Positions 7,814-16,329 of a stretch of DNA of 64,000 bases are shown here, one piece after another. Position numbers and translations under genes: made by a program. Each line of letters starts with the position of its first letter. Positions within the stretch are counted from its first letter, which is position 1. This DNA comes from VRUE01 sp963742535. Its GTDB lineage: Bacteria; Actinomycetota; Thermoleophilia; Solirubrobacterales; 70-9. Where the stretch lies: assembly GCA_963742535.1 (NCBI GenBank), contig CAVUMC010000002.1, forward strand, positions 992,001 to 1,056,000, written 5' to 3'. Under the pieces are notes generated by a model. The model did no database searches and was not told the DNA's origin. It saw only the letters and a program-made list of their open reading frames with translations.

Positions 7814-9484
7814 ATGGCCACCGCTGAGCGCCGCAGCCCCGCCACCCACGAGGTCTTCAACCAGGCGACGCCGCTAGAGGACTACAACTCCTTCGACGCC
7901 GACCGGGTGCTGCAGGAGGCGCTGAAGCGCGAGGGCGGCGGCTGGGCTGAGGACAGGGCACGCGAGCTCGGCGCGATCGCCGGCTCGGCGCAGACGATCC
8001 GCTGGGGCTTCGAGGCGAACGAAAAGAAGCCCAAGCTGAAGACCCACGACCGCTACGGCCACCGCATCGACGAGGTCGAGTTCGACTCCTCCTGGCATGA
8101 GCTGATGCGGATCGGCGTCAGCCACGGCCTGCACGCACTGCCCTGGCGCGAACCGGGCGGCGGCGCCCACGTCGCCCGGGCGACGTTGTTCATGCTGCTG
8201 ATGCAGGCCGAGGCCGGCGTCGGCTGCCCGATCTCGATGACTTACTCGGCGATCCCGGCCCTGCGCAAACAACCCGACCTGGCCGCCGAGTGGGAGGAGC
8301 GCTTCCTCTCGCTCGACTACGACGAGCGCTCGCTGCCGGCCGATCGCAAGAGCGGCGCCCTCTGCGGCATGGCGATGACCGAGAAGCAGGGCGGCTCCGA
8401 CGTGCGAGCCAACACCACAGTGGCAACGCCGCTCAACGGCGGCGGCCCCGGGGCCGAGTACGAGCTGGTCGGCCACAAGTGGTTCTGCTCGGCGCCGATG
8501 TGCGACGCCTTCCTCGTCCTCGCCCAGACCGAGTCCGGCATCTCCTGCTTCCTGATGCCGCGCTGGACGCCGGACGGCGAGCGCAACGGCTTCCAGATCC
8601 AGCGCCTCAAGGACAAGCTCGGCAACCACTCCAACGCCTCTTCTGAGCTCGAGTTCCGCGGTGCCTGGGCGCGCATGGTCGGCGAGGAGGGCCGCGGCGT
8701 ACCGACGATCATCGAGATGGTCAACCACACCCGGCTCGACTGCGTGATCGGCGCCGCCACCGGCTACCGGGCCGGGGTCGCGCAGGCGCTGAACCAAACC
8801 GAACAGCGCGCCGCCTTCGGCAAGGAGCTGATCGAGCAACCGCTGATGCGCAACGTGCTCGCCGACCTCGCGATCGAGTCGGAGGCTGCAACCGTGGCGG
8901 CGATGCGCCTTGCCCGCGCCTACGACGAGGTCGCCGCCGGCGACCAGGAGGCCGCGGAGTTCAGGCGTCTAGCCAACGCGGTGCTCAAGTACTGGCTCTG
9001 CAAGCGCCAACCGGTGCACGCGGTCGAGTGCCTCGAGTGCTTCGGCGGCAACGGCTACGTCGAGGAGTCGGGGATGCCGCGCCTCTATCGCGAGGCGCCC
9101 CTCGCCTCGATCTGGGAGGGCTCGGGCAACGTCCAGTGTCTCGATGTCCTCCGCGCGATGGTTAAGAACCCGACCTCAGTCGATGCCTTCTTCGTCGAGG
9201 TGATGGAGGGGACCGGCGCGGAACCAAAGCTGGCCCGCTTCGTCGCTGACCTTAAGGACGAAATCCCCGGCGACATCGAGACGATCGAGCTGCGCGCCCG
9301 CCGCATCGTCGAGAAAATGGCAGTGGCCCTACAAGCCTCGCTCCTGGTCCGCTACGGCGACGAGGCCGTCGCCGACGCCTTCTGCGCCTCCCGCCTATCC
9401 GGCGATTGGGGCCAAGCCTTCGGCACTCTGCCCGCCGGCACAGACTTCAGCTCGATCATCGAGCGCCACAGACCACGCGCTTAA
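7814..9484 (+). CDS. AidB-type acyl-CoA dehydrogenase family protein
   Basis: The 556-residue protein matches the AidB branch of acyl-CoA dehydrogenases. It has the long N-terminal domain, the M-T-E-K-Q-G-G-S-D-V-R FAD segment (about residue 197) and the C-terminal L-Y-R-E-A-P and S-I-W-E-G-S-G-N motifs found in AidB. E. coli AidB is a flavoprotein made during alkylation stress; others are isovaleryl-CoA-like dehydrogenases, so the reaction here is uncertain. ATG 7814 is the best start, in a short leader shared with the divergent icd. Its TAA overlaps the stop of the convergent peptidase gene by four bases. Confidence 0.9.
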   Translation: MATAERRSPATHEVFNQATPLEDYNSFDADRVLQEALKREGGGWAEDRARELGAIAGSAQTIRWGFEANEKKPKLKTHDRYGHRIDEVEFDSSWHELMRIGVSHGLHALPWREPGGGAHVARATLFMLLMQAEAGVGCPISMTYSAIPALRKQPDLAAEWEERFLSLDYDERSLPADRKSGALCGMAMTEKQGGSDVRANTTVATPLNGGGPGAEYELVGHKWFCSAPMCDAFLVLAQTESGISCFLMPRWTPDGERNGFQIQRLKDKLGNHSNASSELEFRGAWARMVGEEGRGVPTIIEMVNHTRLDCVIGAATGYRAGVAQALNQTEQRAAFGKELIEQPLMRNVLADLAIESEAATVAAMRLARAYDEVAAGDQEAAEFRRLANAVLKYWLCKRQPVHAVECLECFGGNGYVEESGMPRLYREAPLASIWEGSGNVQCLDVLRAMVKNPTSVDAFFVEVMEGTGAEPKLARFVADLKDEIPGDIETIELRARRIVEKMAVALQASLLVRYGDEAVADAFCASRLSGDWGQAFGTLPAGTDFSSIIERHRPRA

Positions 9485-10644
9485 GCCGAACCGTCGCGTA
9501 TGGCGCGAGTGATCTGCTCTGCGGTGATTACGCCGGAGAGCCGGCCTTCGGCGTCGACTGCCATCAGGGCGCCAAAGCGGCGCAGGGCGCGGCTGGAGAG
9601 CAGCGAGTCGAGCGGGGTGTCGTCGCGAACCTGGAAGGTGCCGTCGTCGCGCTCGAGCAGGTCGGAAACGTGCCATGTGGTGCGCGAGGTCTCCGGCACC
9701 TCGTCGGCTTTGTCGCGGACGACGAGGCCGAGGAAACGATGGGCGGCGTCGACCACCGGGAACCAGGGCCAGCGGTAGCGCAGGAAGTACTCGTCGAGCG
9801 CCTGCTCGACGCTGAGCTCGTCGGGAATCGCCACCGGTTCACGGTCCATCACGTCGGCGACGGTGAGGGCGCTGATCCGGCCGCCGAGCCTGGTCTGCAT
9901 CGAGGCGACCCTGGCGGAGCTGTTGACGATGAAGCCGACGAACCCGAGCCAGATGCCGCCGACAGCATTGCCATTGGCGATCAGCGCCAGGCCGCCGGCG
10001 ATAAAGAGGTAACCGAAGACACGGCCGAGACTGGCGGCGAAGCGGGTGGCCGCGTTGCGGTCGCCGTTGCGCCACCAGGCGATCGCCCGCACTATCCGGC
10101 CACCGTCCATCGGGAACGCCGGCAGCAGGTTGAAGAGGAGGACAACGGCATTGATCCAGGCGAGCCAGCCGATCGTCGCCATCGCCCCCGACACGCCCGA
10201 GTTCGACTCGATCAAGACCGCCCGCTTGAACTCCTCGGCGCCGACCGTGGCGATGCCGACCGCGGTCAGCACGACGACGATCGCAAGGGTCACCAGTGGA
10301 CCTGCAACCGCGACCTTGAACTCGGCCGCGGGGCTGGGCGACTCGCGGTCCATCCGGGCCATGCCACCGAACATCCAGAGCTGGATGCTGGAGATGCCGA
10401 TGCCGTTGCGCTGCGCTGCGAAGGCGTGGCCGAGCTCGTGCAGGACGATCGAGGCGAAGAAGCCCAGGGTGCTGACCACCGCAAGCACGAAGGGGGTCGA
10501 GGCGGAACCTTCCTCACCCATCACGTCGCCGTAGAAGCCGGAGAGCCAGACGATCAGGAAGAAGAGGAAGAGGAACCAGGACCAGTCGACGGCGATGCGG
10601 ATGCCGCGGACGTGGAACAGGGTGATTGGTTTGCCGCCCATCAT
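9481..10644 (-). CDS. Site-2 protease-like M50 membrane metalloprotease with CBS domains
   Basis: The 387-residue protein has six or so membrane segments with the zinc motif HELGH (third helix) and the second-site motif N-L-L-P-A-F-P-M-D-G-G-R. Two CBS domains follow in the C-terminal third. This is the SpoIVFB-like S2P class, which cuts substrates inside the membrane, with the CBS pair probably sensing nucleotides. I choose the first of two adjacent ATG codons at 10644. A TACGAT -10 box ends seven bases upstream, so the mRNA is probably leaderless. It diverges from the M28 gene at an unusual twin promoter. Confidence 0.93.
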   Translation of the reverse strand: MMGGKPITLFHVRGIRIAVDWSWFLFLFFLIVWLSGFYGDVMGEEGSASTPFVLAVVSTLGFFASIVLHELGHAFAAQRNGIGISSIQLWMFGGMARMDRESPSPAAEFKVAVAGPLVTLAIVVVLTAVGIATVGAEEFKRAVLIESNSGVSGAMATIGWLAWINAVVLLFNLLPAFPMDGGRIVRAIAWWRNGDRNAATRFAASLGRVFGYLFIAGGLALIANGNAVGGIWLGFVGFIVNSSARVASMQTRLGGRISALTVADVMDREPVAIPDELSVEQALDEYFLRYRWPWFPVVDAAHRFLGLVVRDKADEVPETSRTTWHVSDLLERDDGTFQVRDDTPLDSLLSSRALRRFGALMAVDAEGRLSGVITAEQITRAIRDGSA

Positions 10645-10655
10645 GGGACGAATCG

Positions 10656-10775
10656 TACGGGTCGGCCCCGGTGGGGGTTTCACTTAACTTTTTCGGTGGA
10701 GAGTGGGCAAGCTGGCGCCCGAAGCTCTCGACGAAAAAGTACAAGACGTTTCACCCCCACCGGGGCCGACCCGTA
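10656..10775. promoter_or_regulatory. Twin divergent promoters in a perfect 23-bp inverted repeat
   Basis: Bases 10656-10678 are the exact reverse complement of 10753-10775, with 74 bp between. Nested inside are ACTTTTTCG (10687-10695) with CGAAAAAGT (10732-10740), and GAGAG/CTCTC and GGGC/GCCC pairs. Each 23-bp arm lies directly upstream of a -10 element, TACGAT for the M50 gene and TATAAG (about 10774-10779) for the M28 gene. The two genes therefore have the same promoter sequence facing opposite ways, and the whole 120 bp could extrude as a cruciform. Confidence 0.75.
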
Positions 10776-10791
10776 TAAGTTCGAAGCCGTA

Positions 10792-11985
10792 ATGGCCGAC
10801 CAAGCACAGCCCTCAGACCAAGCTCAGCTTCGGAAGTGGCTCGAGGAGCTTGAGCGGATCGATCGGCCTTCGGCTTCGGAAGGTGAGCGGGAAGCGGCGG
10901 AGTGGATTGTGGAGCGGTTTGGTGAGCTCGGGGCTGAGGCGCGGATCGAGGCGGAGACGGCCCATGGGACTTATTGGTGGCCGTTGGGCCTGGGTGCGGC
11001 GCTCGGAGTGCTCGCCGGCTTGCTTGGGCTGCGCGGGCGCAGGATTCTTGGCGGGATCCTCGGCGGGATCGGGGCAGCCGGGATCGCAGCCGACTTCCCG
11101 CCGGGGAAGCGGCCGTTGCGGCGGCTGCTGCGCAAGCGCACCACCTACAACGTCGTCTGCGAGCTTGGGCCCGCCGAGGCCGAGCGCACGATCGTCCTCG
11201 TCGCCCACCACGATGCCGCCCACTCGGGCCTGATCTTCCACCCCGAGATCCCCAAGCTCGCCGACCGCCTCGGCCTGCTCGAGGGCAAAGACACCAGCCC
11301 GATGCTGATGGCGCCGGTCGTGGGTGGACCGATCATGGCCGCTCTCGGCGCGCTCACCGGCAATCGCCGACTGGCCAAGCTCGGCGCCTTGTGCGGCCTC
11401 GGTACGGTCGCGGCAATGGCCGAGACCGGCCTGCGTGACGTAGTGCCGGGCGCCAACGACAACGGCACCGGCGTGATCGCCCTGCTCGCCCTCGCCAAGC
11501 GCCTGGTCGAGGAGCCGACCAACGACCTGCGGGTGATCCTGCTCTCGGCCGGCTCAGAGGAGTCCTTCAGCGAGGGCATCAAGGCCTTCGGCGAACGCCA
11601 CTTCCCCGCGCTGCCGCGCGAGAGCACCTTCTTCCTCTGTGTCGAGTCGCTCGGCTCGCCCCACCTGTTGGTCCTGCGCGGCGAGGGCTTCCTGAAGATG
11701 CGCGAGTACCCGCAGCGGGCGCTGGCGCTGATGGACGGGCTGGCGGAAGAGATGGACATCTGGCTCTACCCCAACCTGCGCCTGCACAACGGCACCGACG
11801 GTCTCGAGCCGCTGGCGGCGGGCTATGAGACGGCGGCCCTCTGCGCCTGCAACGACTTAAAGCAGCCGGCCTACTACCACTGGCACAACGACGTCGCCGC
11901 CAACGTCGAGTTCGACACGGTCGCCGATGGCGTCCGCCTCAGCGAGGCCACGATCCGCCGCCTAGACCAGCGCTGGCTCGACTGA
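10792..11985 (+). CDS. Membrane-associated M28-family metallopeptidase
   Basis: The 397-residue protein starts at ATG 10792, just behind a TATAAG box. A helical pair at about residues 62-105 looks membrane-embedded. The peptidase domain follows, with zinc ligands in V-A-H-H-D-A-A-H, in G-A-N-D-N-G-T-G, in the E-E-S segment, and a late histidine in Y-Y-H-W-H-N-D. M28 enzymes are di-zinc aminopeptidases or carboxypeptidases. Two peptidases sharing mirrored promoters suggests joint control and perhaps a joint role in envelope protein turnover. I do not see a cleavable signal peptide. Confidence 0.87.
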   Translation: MADQAQPSDQAQLRKWLEELERIDRPSASEGEREAAEWIVERFGELGAEARIEAETAHGTYWWPLGLGAALGVLAGLLGLRGRRILGGILGGIGAAGIAADFPPGKRPLRRLLRKRTTYNVVCELGPAEAERTIVLVAHHDAAHSGLIFHPEIPKLADRLGLLEGKDTSPMLMAPVVGGPIMAALGALTGNRRLAKLGALCGLGTVAAMAETGLRDVVPGANDNGTGVIALLALAKRLVEEPTNDLRVILLSAGSEESFSEGIKAFGERHFPALPRESTFFLCVESLGSPHLLVLRGEGFLKMREYPQRALALMDGLAEEMDIWLYPNLRLHNGTDGLEPLAAGYETAALCACNDLKQPAYYHWHNDVAANVEFDTVADGVRLSEATIRRLDQRWLD

Positions 11986-12050
11986 CTCAGCCGACGGGGG
12001 CCGACGGGCCGAAACCGTGTCGATATGTCACGTTCGAGGCCCGTCTGCCC

Positions 12051-12087
12051 AAATCCGACTGCGGGCTCGGATTTCGGCTCTATAGAG
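12051..12087 (+). promoter_or_regulatory. sdhABE promoter with palindromic operator
   Basis: AAATCCGA (12051-12058) and TCGGATTT (12067-12074) form a perfect 8-bp inverted repeat with an 8-nt centre over the expected -35 region. TATAGAG at 12081-12087 serves as -10, which puts transcription start at or next to the GTG at 12097. The mRNA is therefore probably leaderless, with repression by a dimeric regulator at the palindrome. Confidence 0.6.
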
Positions 12088-12096
12088 TGCGGCGCC

Positions 12097-13785
12097 GTGC
12101 CTACGCATGACGTACTGGTAATCGGCGCCGGACTGGCCGGACAAAGGGCAGCACTGGCCGCAGCCGAGGAGGGTGTCTCGGTCGGCATCGTCTCCAAGGT
12201 CCACCCGGTCCGCTCGCACTCGAACGCGGCCCAGGGCGGGATCAACGCCGCGCTCAACCCCGGCGACTCCTGGGAGTCGCACGCTTTCGACACGATCAAG
12301 GGCTCCGACTACCTCAGCGATCAGGACTCGGTCGAGATCATGGCCCGCGAGGCGCCGGAGGAAATCCTCCACATGGAGCACCTCGGCGTCACCTTCCACC
12401 GCAACGAGGAGGGCAAACTCGGCACCCGCGCCTTCGGTGGCGCCTCCGCCGCCCGCACCTACTACGTCGCCGACATCACCGGCCAGGCGATCATGCACGT
12501 CCTTTACGAGCAGCTGATGAAGTACTCCGAGCAGGTCGCCCGCTACGAGGAGTGGTTCTGCACCGCGCTGGCGCTCGACGAGGACGGCGAGTGCTGCGGC
12601 GTCGTCACCCGCAACATCGCCGACGGCTCAATGGAGCTGTTCAAGGCGAAGTCGGTGATCCTCGCCTGCGGCGGCAATGGCCAGGTCTGGAAGCCGACCA
12701 CCAACGCCTTGATCTGCACCGGCGACGGCATCGCGATGGCCTACCGGGCCGGGGCGAAGCTGATGGACATGGAGATGATCCAGTACCACCCGACGACGCT
12801 GGCGGGCAAGGGCTTCCTGATCACCGAGGGCGCCCGCGGCGAGGGCGCGCACCTGCTCAACAAGAACGGCGAACGCTTCATGGAGAAGTACGCGCCGAAC
12901 AAGATGGAGCTGGCCTCGCGCGACGTTGTCTCCCGCGCCGAGCAGACCGAGATCAACGAGGGCCGCGGCTTCGAGGACGGCACGGTCGCCCTCGACATCA
13001 CCGTGGTGCCGAAGAAGCGCGTGCACGAGGCGCTGCGCGAGATCGTCCTCGTCGGCCGCGACTTTGCCGGCGTCGACATCACCCGCGAACCGATCCGGAT
13101 CAAGCCCGGCAACCACTACACGATGGGTGGGGTCAAGACCGACGTCGACGGCCGCACCGACATTCCCGGCCTCTACGCCGCCGGCGAGACCGCCTGCGTC
13201 TCGGTCCACGGCGGCAACCGGCTCGGCGCCAACTCGCTGCTCGACACGCTGATCTTCGGCCGCCGCTCCGGCGTCGACGCCGCCGGCCGCGCCAAGCGCA
13301 CCGAGGGCTCGCGGCCCTCGAAAGCGGTGCTCGAGGCCGAGCAGGCGACGATCGACGCGATCTCCTCGCGTGAGAAGGGCTCGGGCCGCCGCGTCTCGGA
13401 GATCAAGCTGGAGCTGGGCACGACCATGGACGCCAAGGTCGCCGTCTTCCGCGACGAGGCCGGCATCACCGAAGCGCTGGAAACCGTGCGCCGCCTCAAG
13501 GAGGAGGCGAAGACCGCCTACATCGACGACAAGGGCTCGATCTTCAACCAGGACCTGCTGGGCGCGATCGAGCTCGGCTACATGCTCGACAACGCCGAGT
13601 GCACCTGCATCGGCGCCCTGGAGCGCAAGGAGAGCCGCGGCGCCCAGTACAGAACGGACTTCCCGGAGCGCAATGATGAGGAGTGGTTGAAGCACATCGA
13701 TCTGCAGCTGAGCGACGACGGTCCCGAGATCTCCTACTCCGAGGTGACGATCACCCAGTGGGAACCGCAAGAGAGGACTTACTAG
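12097..13785 (+). CDS. sdhA: Succinate dehydrogenase/fumarate reductase flavoprotein subunit
   Basis: This 562-residue subunit carries covalent FAD and oxidises succinate. It has the dinucleotide motif G-A-G-L-A-G near the N-terminus, the H-S-N-A-A-Q-G-G segment containing the FAD-linking histidine, the catalytic Arg region T-E-G-A-R-G-E-G and the H-G-G-N-R-L-G-A-N-S motif. GTG 12097 is chosen because the Rossmann strand begins at once, and a -10 box ends ten bases upstream. The frame is open further upstream without similarity. It leads an operon with sdhB and sdhE that has no cytochrome b subunit. Confidence 0.95.
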   Translation: MPTHDVLVIGAGLAGQRAALAAAEEGVSVGIVSKVHPVRSHSNAAQGGINAALNPGDSWESHAFDTIKGSDYLSDQDSVEIMAREAPEEILHMEHLGVTFHRNEEGKLGTRAFGGASAARTYYVADITGQAIMHVLYEQLMKYSEQVARYEEWFCTALALDEDGECCGVVTRNIADGSMELFKAKSVILACGGNGQVWKPTTNALICTGDGIAMAYRAGAKLMDMEMIQYHPTTLAGKGFLITEGARGEGAHLLNKNGERFMEKYAPNKMELASRDVVSRAEQTEINEGRGFEDGTVALDITVVPKKRVHEALREIVLVGRDFAGVDITREPIRIKPGNHYTMGGVKTDVDGRTDIPGLYAAGETACVSVHGGNRLGANSLLDTLIFGRRSGVDAAGRAKRTEGSRPSKAVLEAEQATIDAISSREKGSGRRVSEIKLELGTTMDAKVAVFRDEAGITEALETVRRLKEEAKTAYIDDKGSIFNQDLLGAIELGYMLDNAECTCIGALERKESRGAQYRTDFPERNDEEWLKHIDLQLSDDGPEISYSEVTITQWEPQERTY

Positions 13786-14997
13786 ATGGCTGAGTACACG
13801 CTGAAAGTCCGCCGGTACCTGCCCGAGTCGGGCGAGGGCGCCTACTGGGAGGAGTTCAAGGTCGACCTCGATCCCTCGCTCTCCGTCCTCGACGGCCTGC
13901 TGCAGGCCAAAGACCGCGACGACGGCTCGCTCTCGGTCCGCTGCTCCTGCCGCGCCGCGATCTGCGGCTCGTGCGGGATGAAGATCAACGGCCAGTCCGG
14001 CCTCGGCTGCAAGACCCAGATCGGCGAGGCGCAGGAGCTGGCGAACAAGATGGCCGGCGCCTCAGCCGGCGAGGAGAAAGCCGTCCCGACCGAGGGCGCC
14101 GAGGACAACACCACGATCGTGGTCGAGCCGATGGGCAACATGCCGGTGATCAAGGACCTGATCACCGACATGGAGTCGACGCACTGGACCAAGATCCGCC
14201 GCGTCACCCCCTGGCTTCTCCCCCACGGCGAGGCGCCCGAGCGCGAGTACATCGTCGAGCCGGAGTCGATGATCGACATTACCCAGTCGATGGCCTGCAT
14301 CCAGTGCGGTGCCTGCGTCTCCTCCTGCCTCTCGATGGAGGCCGACCCCGAGTTCATCGGCCCGGCGGCGCTGGCCAAGGCTTACCGCTTCGTCGGTGAC
14401 CCGCGCGACGCCGAGACCAAGGAGCGCCTGCACGACCTGGCTCACGACCCGCACGGGATCTACGACTGCACCCACTGCTTCAGCTGCGTCGACGCCTGCC
14501 CCAAGGGCGTGGCGCCGATGGACCAGATCATGCGCCTGCGCCGCAAAGCCGGCGAAGAGGGCATCGTCGATGACCCCAACAACGGTCACAGCCACGAGGA
14601 GGCCTTCGTCAAGATCATCGAGAAGAAGGGCACTCTCGACGAGGCGCTGCTGATCCAGGAGTCCTACGCTCCCGGCGCCAAGGGCAAGCTCAAGCCGAGC
14701 AAAGGCGCGATCAAGGGCCTGGTCGAATCGCTGCCGACGGTGATCCGCGCGATCAAATCCGGCAAGGCGCGTTCGATCTCGAAGCTGGTTCCCGGCATCC
14801 ACCCGAAGCTGCCCGGCGGCGCTCAGGACGAGGTCAAGGCGATCTACAAGCACGCCGAGGAGCACCACGAGGAATTCAACCTCTACATCAAGGGCGAAGA
14901 CGAGGATTTCGTCGAACCGGAGCCCGATGAGATGACCGAGGAGACCCTGACGGCTGAGGCCGCGGCTGCGGCGGAGAGCGAGGAGGCACAGTCATGA
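13786..14997 (+). CDS. sdhB: Succinate dehydrogenase iron-sulfur subunit with C-terminal extension
   Basis: At 403 residues this is much longer than the usual 230-280. The N-terminal ferredoxin domain has the 2Fe-2S cysteines (CSCRAAICGSCG plus a later Cys). The next domain has two cysteine clusters, C-I-Q-C-G-A-C-x3-C and C-T-H-C-F-S-C-x3-C-P, for the 4Fe-4S-type centres. The last ~100 residues are acidic and Ala/Glu-rich with no known domain. It starts on the base after the sdhA stop, with GAGAGGA as binding site, and overlaps sdhE by ATGA. It passes electrons from SdhA towards SdhE. Confidence 0.93.
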   Translation: MAEYTLKVRRYLPESGEGAYWEEFKVDLDPSLSVLDGLLQAKDRDDGSLSVRCSCRAAICGSCGMKINGQSGLGCKTQIGEAQELANKMAGASAGEEKAVPTEGAEDNTTIVVEPMGNMPVIKDLITDMESTHWTKIRRVTPWLLPHGEAPEREYIVEPESMIDITQSMACIQCGACVSSCLSMEADPEFIGPAALAKAYRFVGDPRDAETKERLHDLAHDPHGIYDCTHCFSCVDACPKGVAPMDQIMRLRRKAGEEGIVDDPNNGHSHEEAFVKIIEKKGTLDEALLIQESYAPGAKGKLKPSKGAIKGLVESLPTVIRAIKSGKARSISKLVPGIHPKLPGGAQDEVKAIYKHAEEHHEEFNLYIKGEDEDFVEPEPDEMTEETLTAEAAAAAESEEAQS

Positions 14998-15905
14998 GCG
15001 ACGGACAGATCAAGGTCGCCTACTGGCCCGGCTGCGTCTCGCGCGGCTTCACCACCGAGCTGCACGGCTCGATGGCGATCGCCGCCCAGAAGCTCGACAT
15101 CGAGCTGGTCGAACTCGACCGCGCCAACTGCTGCGGCGCCGGCGTCATCGCCGAGCACAACCAGGAGCTGGCCGACACGCTCAACGCCCGCACCTTCGCC
15201 CTCGCCCAGCAGACCGGGCTCTCGATGATGAACATCTGCTCGACCTGCCAGGGCGCCCAGTCCGAGTGCCAGCAGCGCCTCGACGCCGACTCCTCCTACC
15301 GCGCCCACATCAACGAGGTGCTGAGCGGCCAGGGCCTCGCCTACGAGAAGGGCAAGGACGGCTTCACCAACAAGAACTTCCTCTGGTTGCTGGTCGAGGA
15401 CTACGGCCTCGACCGCCTCGCCGAAAAGGTGACGCGCCCGCTCAGCGGCCTGCGCGTCGGTCCCTTCTACGGCTGCTACGTGGTGCGGCCCAAGGAGCGG
15501 CTCGGCTACGACGAGCACCCCGACCGCGACATCTACCTGGAGAAGGTGATCGAGACCCTGGGTGGTGAAGTCGTCGAGTACGACGGCGCCCGCAAGTGCT
15601 GCGGCTTCCCGGTGATCACGATGAACCGCGAGACCTCGCTGCGCCAGGCCGGCACCCACGTCGGTGACGCGCTCGACGCCGGCGCTGACTGCCTGGTCAC
15701 GCCCTGTCCTCTCTGTCACCTCAACCTCGATATGCAGCAGCCCGACGCAGCCAAGGTCGTCAACCGCGACCTCGGCCTCGCCGTCCTCCACCTTCCCCAG
15801 CTCGTCTCGCTCGCCCTCGGCGCCTCACCGAAGGAACTGGGCATGAGCAAGCACATCGCTTCGACCAAGTGGGTCGAAGAGCGGCTTGCTGCGGTTCCGG
15901 CCTGA
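14994..15905 (+). CDS. sdhE: SdhE-type CCG-domain subunit of a class E succinate:quinone reductase
   Basis: The 303-residue protein has two copies of the CCG cysteine motif known from heterodisulfide reductase HdrB: first a Cys near 14, R-A-N-C-C-G and C-S-T-C, then G-C near 162, R-K-C-C-G-F and C-P-L-C. These bind non-cubane 4Fe-4S clusters. It has no hydrophobic helices, so it replaces the haem-containing SdhC/SdhD as a peripheral anchor, as in SdhABE/MfrABE complexes of Sulfolobus and Campylobacter. The ATGA overlap with sdhB supports equal production. Confidence 0.9.
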   Translation: MSDGQIKVAYWPGCVSRGFTTELHGSMAIAAQKLDIELVELDRANCCGAGVIAEHNQELADTLNARTFALAQQTGLSMMNICSTCQGAQSECQQRLDADSSYRAHINEVLSGQGLAYEKGKDGFTNKNFLWLLVEDYGLDRLAEKVTRPLSGLRVGPFYGCYVVRPKERLGYDEHPDRDIYLEKVIETLGGEVVEYDGARKCCGFPVITMNRETSLRQAGTHVGDALDAGADCLVTPCPLCHLNLDMQQPDAAKVVNRDLGLAVLHLPQLVSLALGASPKELGMSKHIASTKWVEERLAAVPA

Positions 15906-15926
15906 TTCGGTCGACTCAAGCGTGAT

Positions 15927-15994
15927 GGGCGTGTGGCGCAGGGTCGGCGGACGCGCTTCGCGCTGAGTGTCCGGCGACCCAGCGCCACACGCCC
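15927..15994. terminator. Large imperfect hairpin after sdhE
   Basis: Bases 15927-15946 pair with 15975-15994 at 19 of 20 positions, and CGGAC (15948-15952) with GTCCG (15969-15973) extends the stem inward. It lies 21 bp past the sdhE stop, between converging transcripts. There is no T-tract, so it may act as an mRNA-stabilising or Rho-independent-poor terminator hairpin or as an extragenic palindrome. Confidence 0.55.
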
Positions 15995-16093
15995 TTCCCG
16001 ATTCAGAAGCGGATCAGGTTGGAAGCGCACCGAGAACTGCTTCGGCCACTTGTGGCGCGATGGAGCTTCTGGGGCTCGGAACGAGCGGGGAGG

Positions 16094-16273
16094 TCAGTGG
16101 GCGTGGCGGGTTATGGCTAGGGTGATCATCACGGTTGTGAAGATGATTGAGGCAAGTGCGACGCCGTTGGTTAGGAGGCGGAGGATGGCTTCGCGGCGCT
16201 CCCATTCTTTGCGCTCGATTCGGTTGATGCGCTCCTCGAGGCGGTCGATTCTTGCGTCTTCCCAGGTCGCCAT
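16094..16273 (-). CDS. Small coiled-coil plus membrane-anchor protein (59 residues)
   Basis: ATG at 16273 opens a 59-codon frame. The first half is a highly charged amphipathic helix (repeated I-D-R-L-E-E-R-I-x-R-I-E pattern, residues 9-32), and residues 37-55 form one hydrophobic membrane segment ending in a short His/Arg tail. That ordered layout is unlikely by chance in non-coding DNA. It looks like a tail-anchored small membrane protein with a self-associating cytoplasmic helix. It lies just downstream of the antiporter gene on the same strand, 56 bp from its stop. Function unknown. Confidence 0.6.
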   Translation of the reverse strand: MATWEDARIDRLEERINRIERKEWERREAILRLLTNGVALASIIFTTVMITLAITRHAH

Positions 16274-16329
16274 GCACTGCTTAGTCTAGCAGACAAAACG
16301 CTTCACTTCGAGAGCGGGAGTGCAGGCGC

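Noticed and set aside
9406..10791. Long N-terminal extension of the M28 peptidase frame
   Set aside because: The upstream part is antisense to the M50 protease and low in complexity; ATG 10792 behind a -10 box is the true start.
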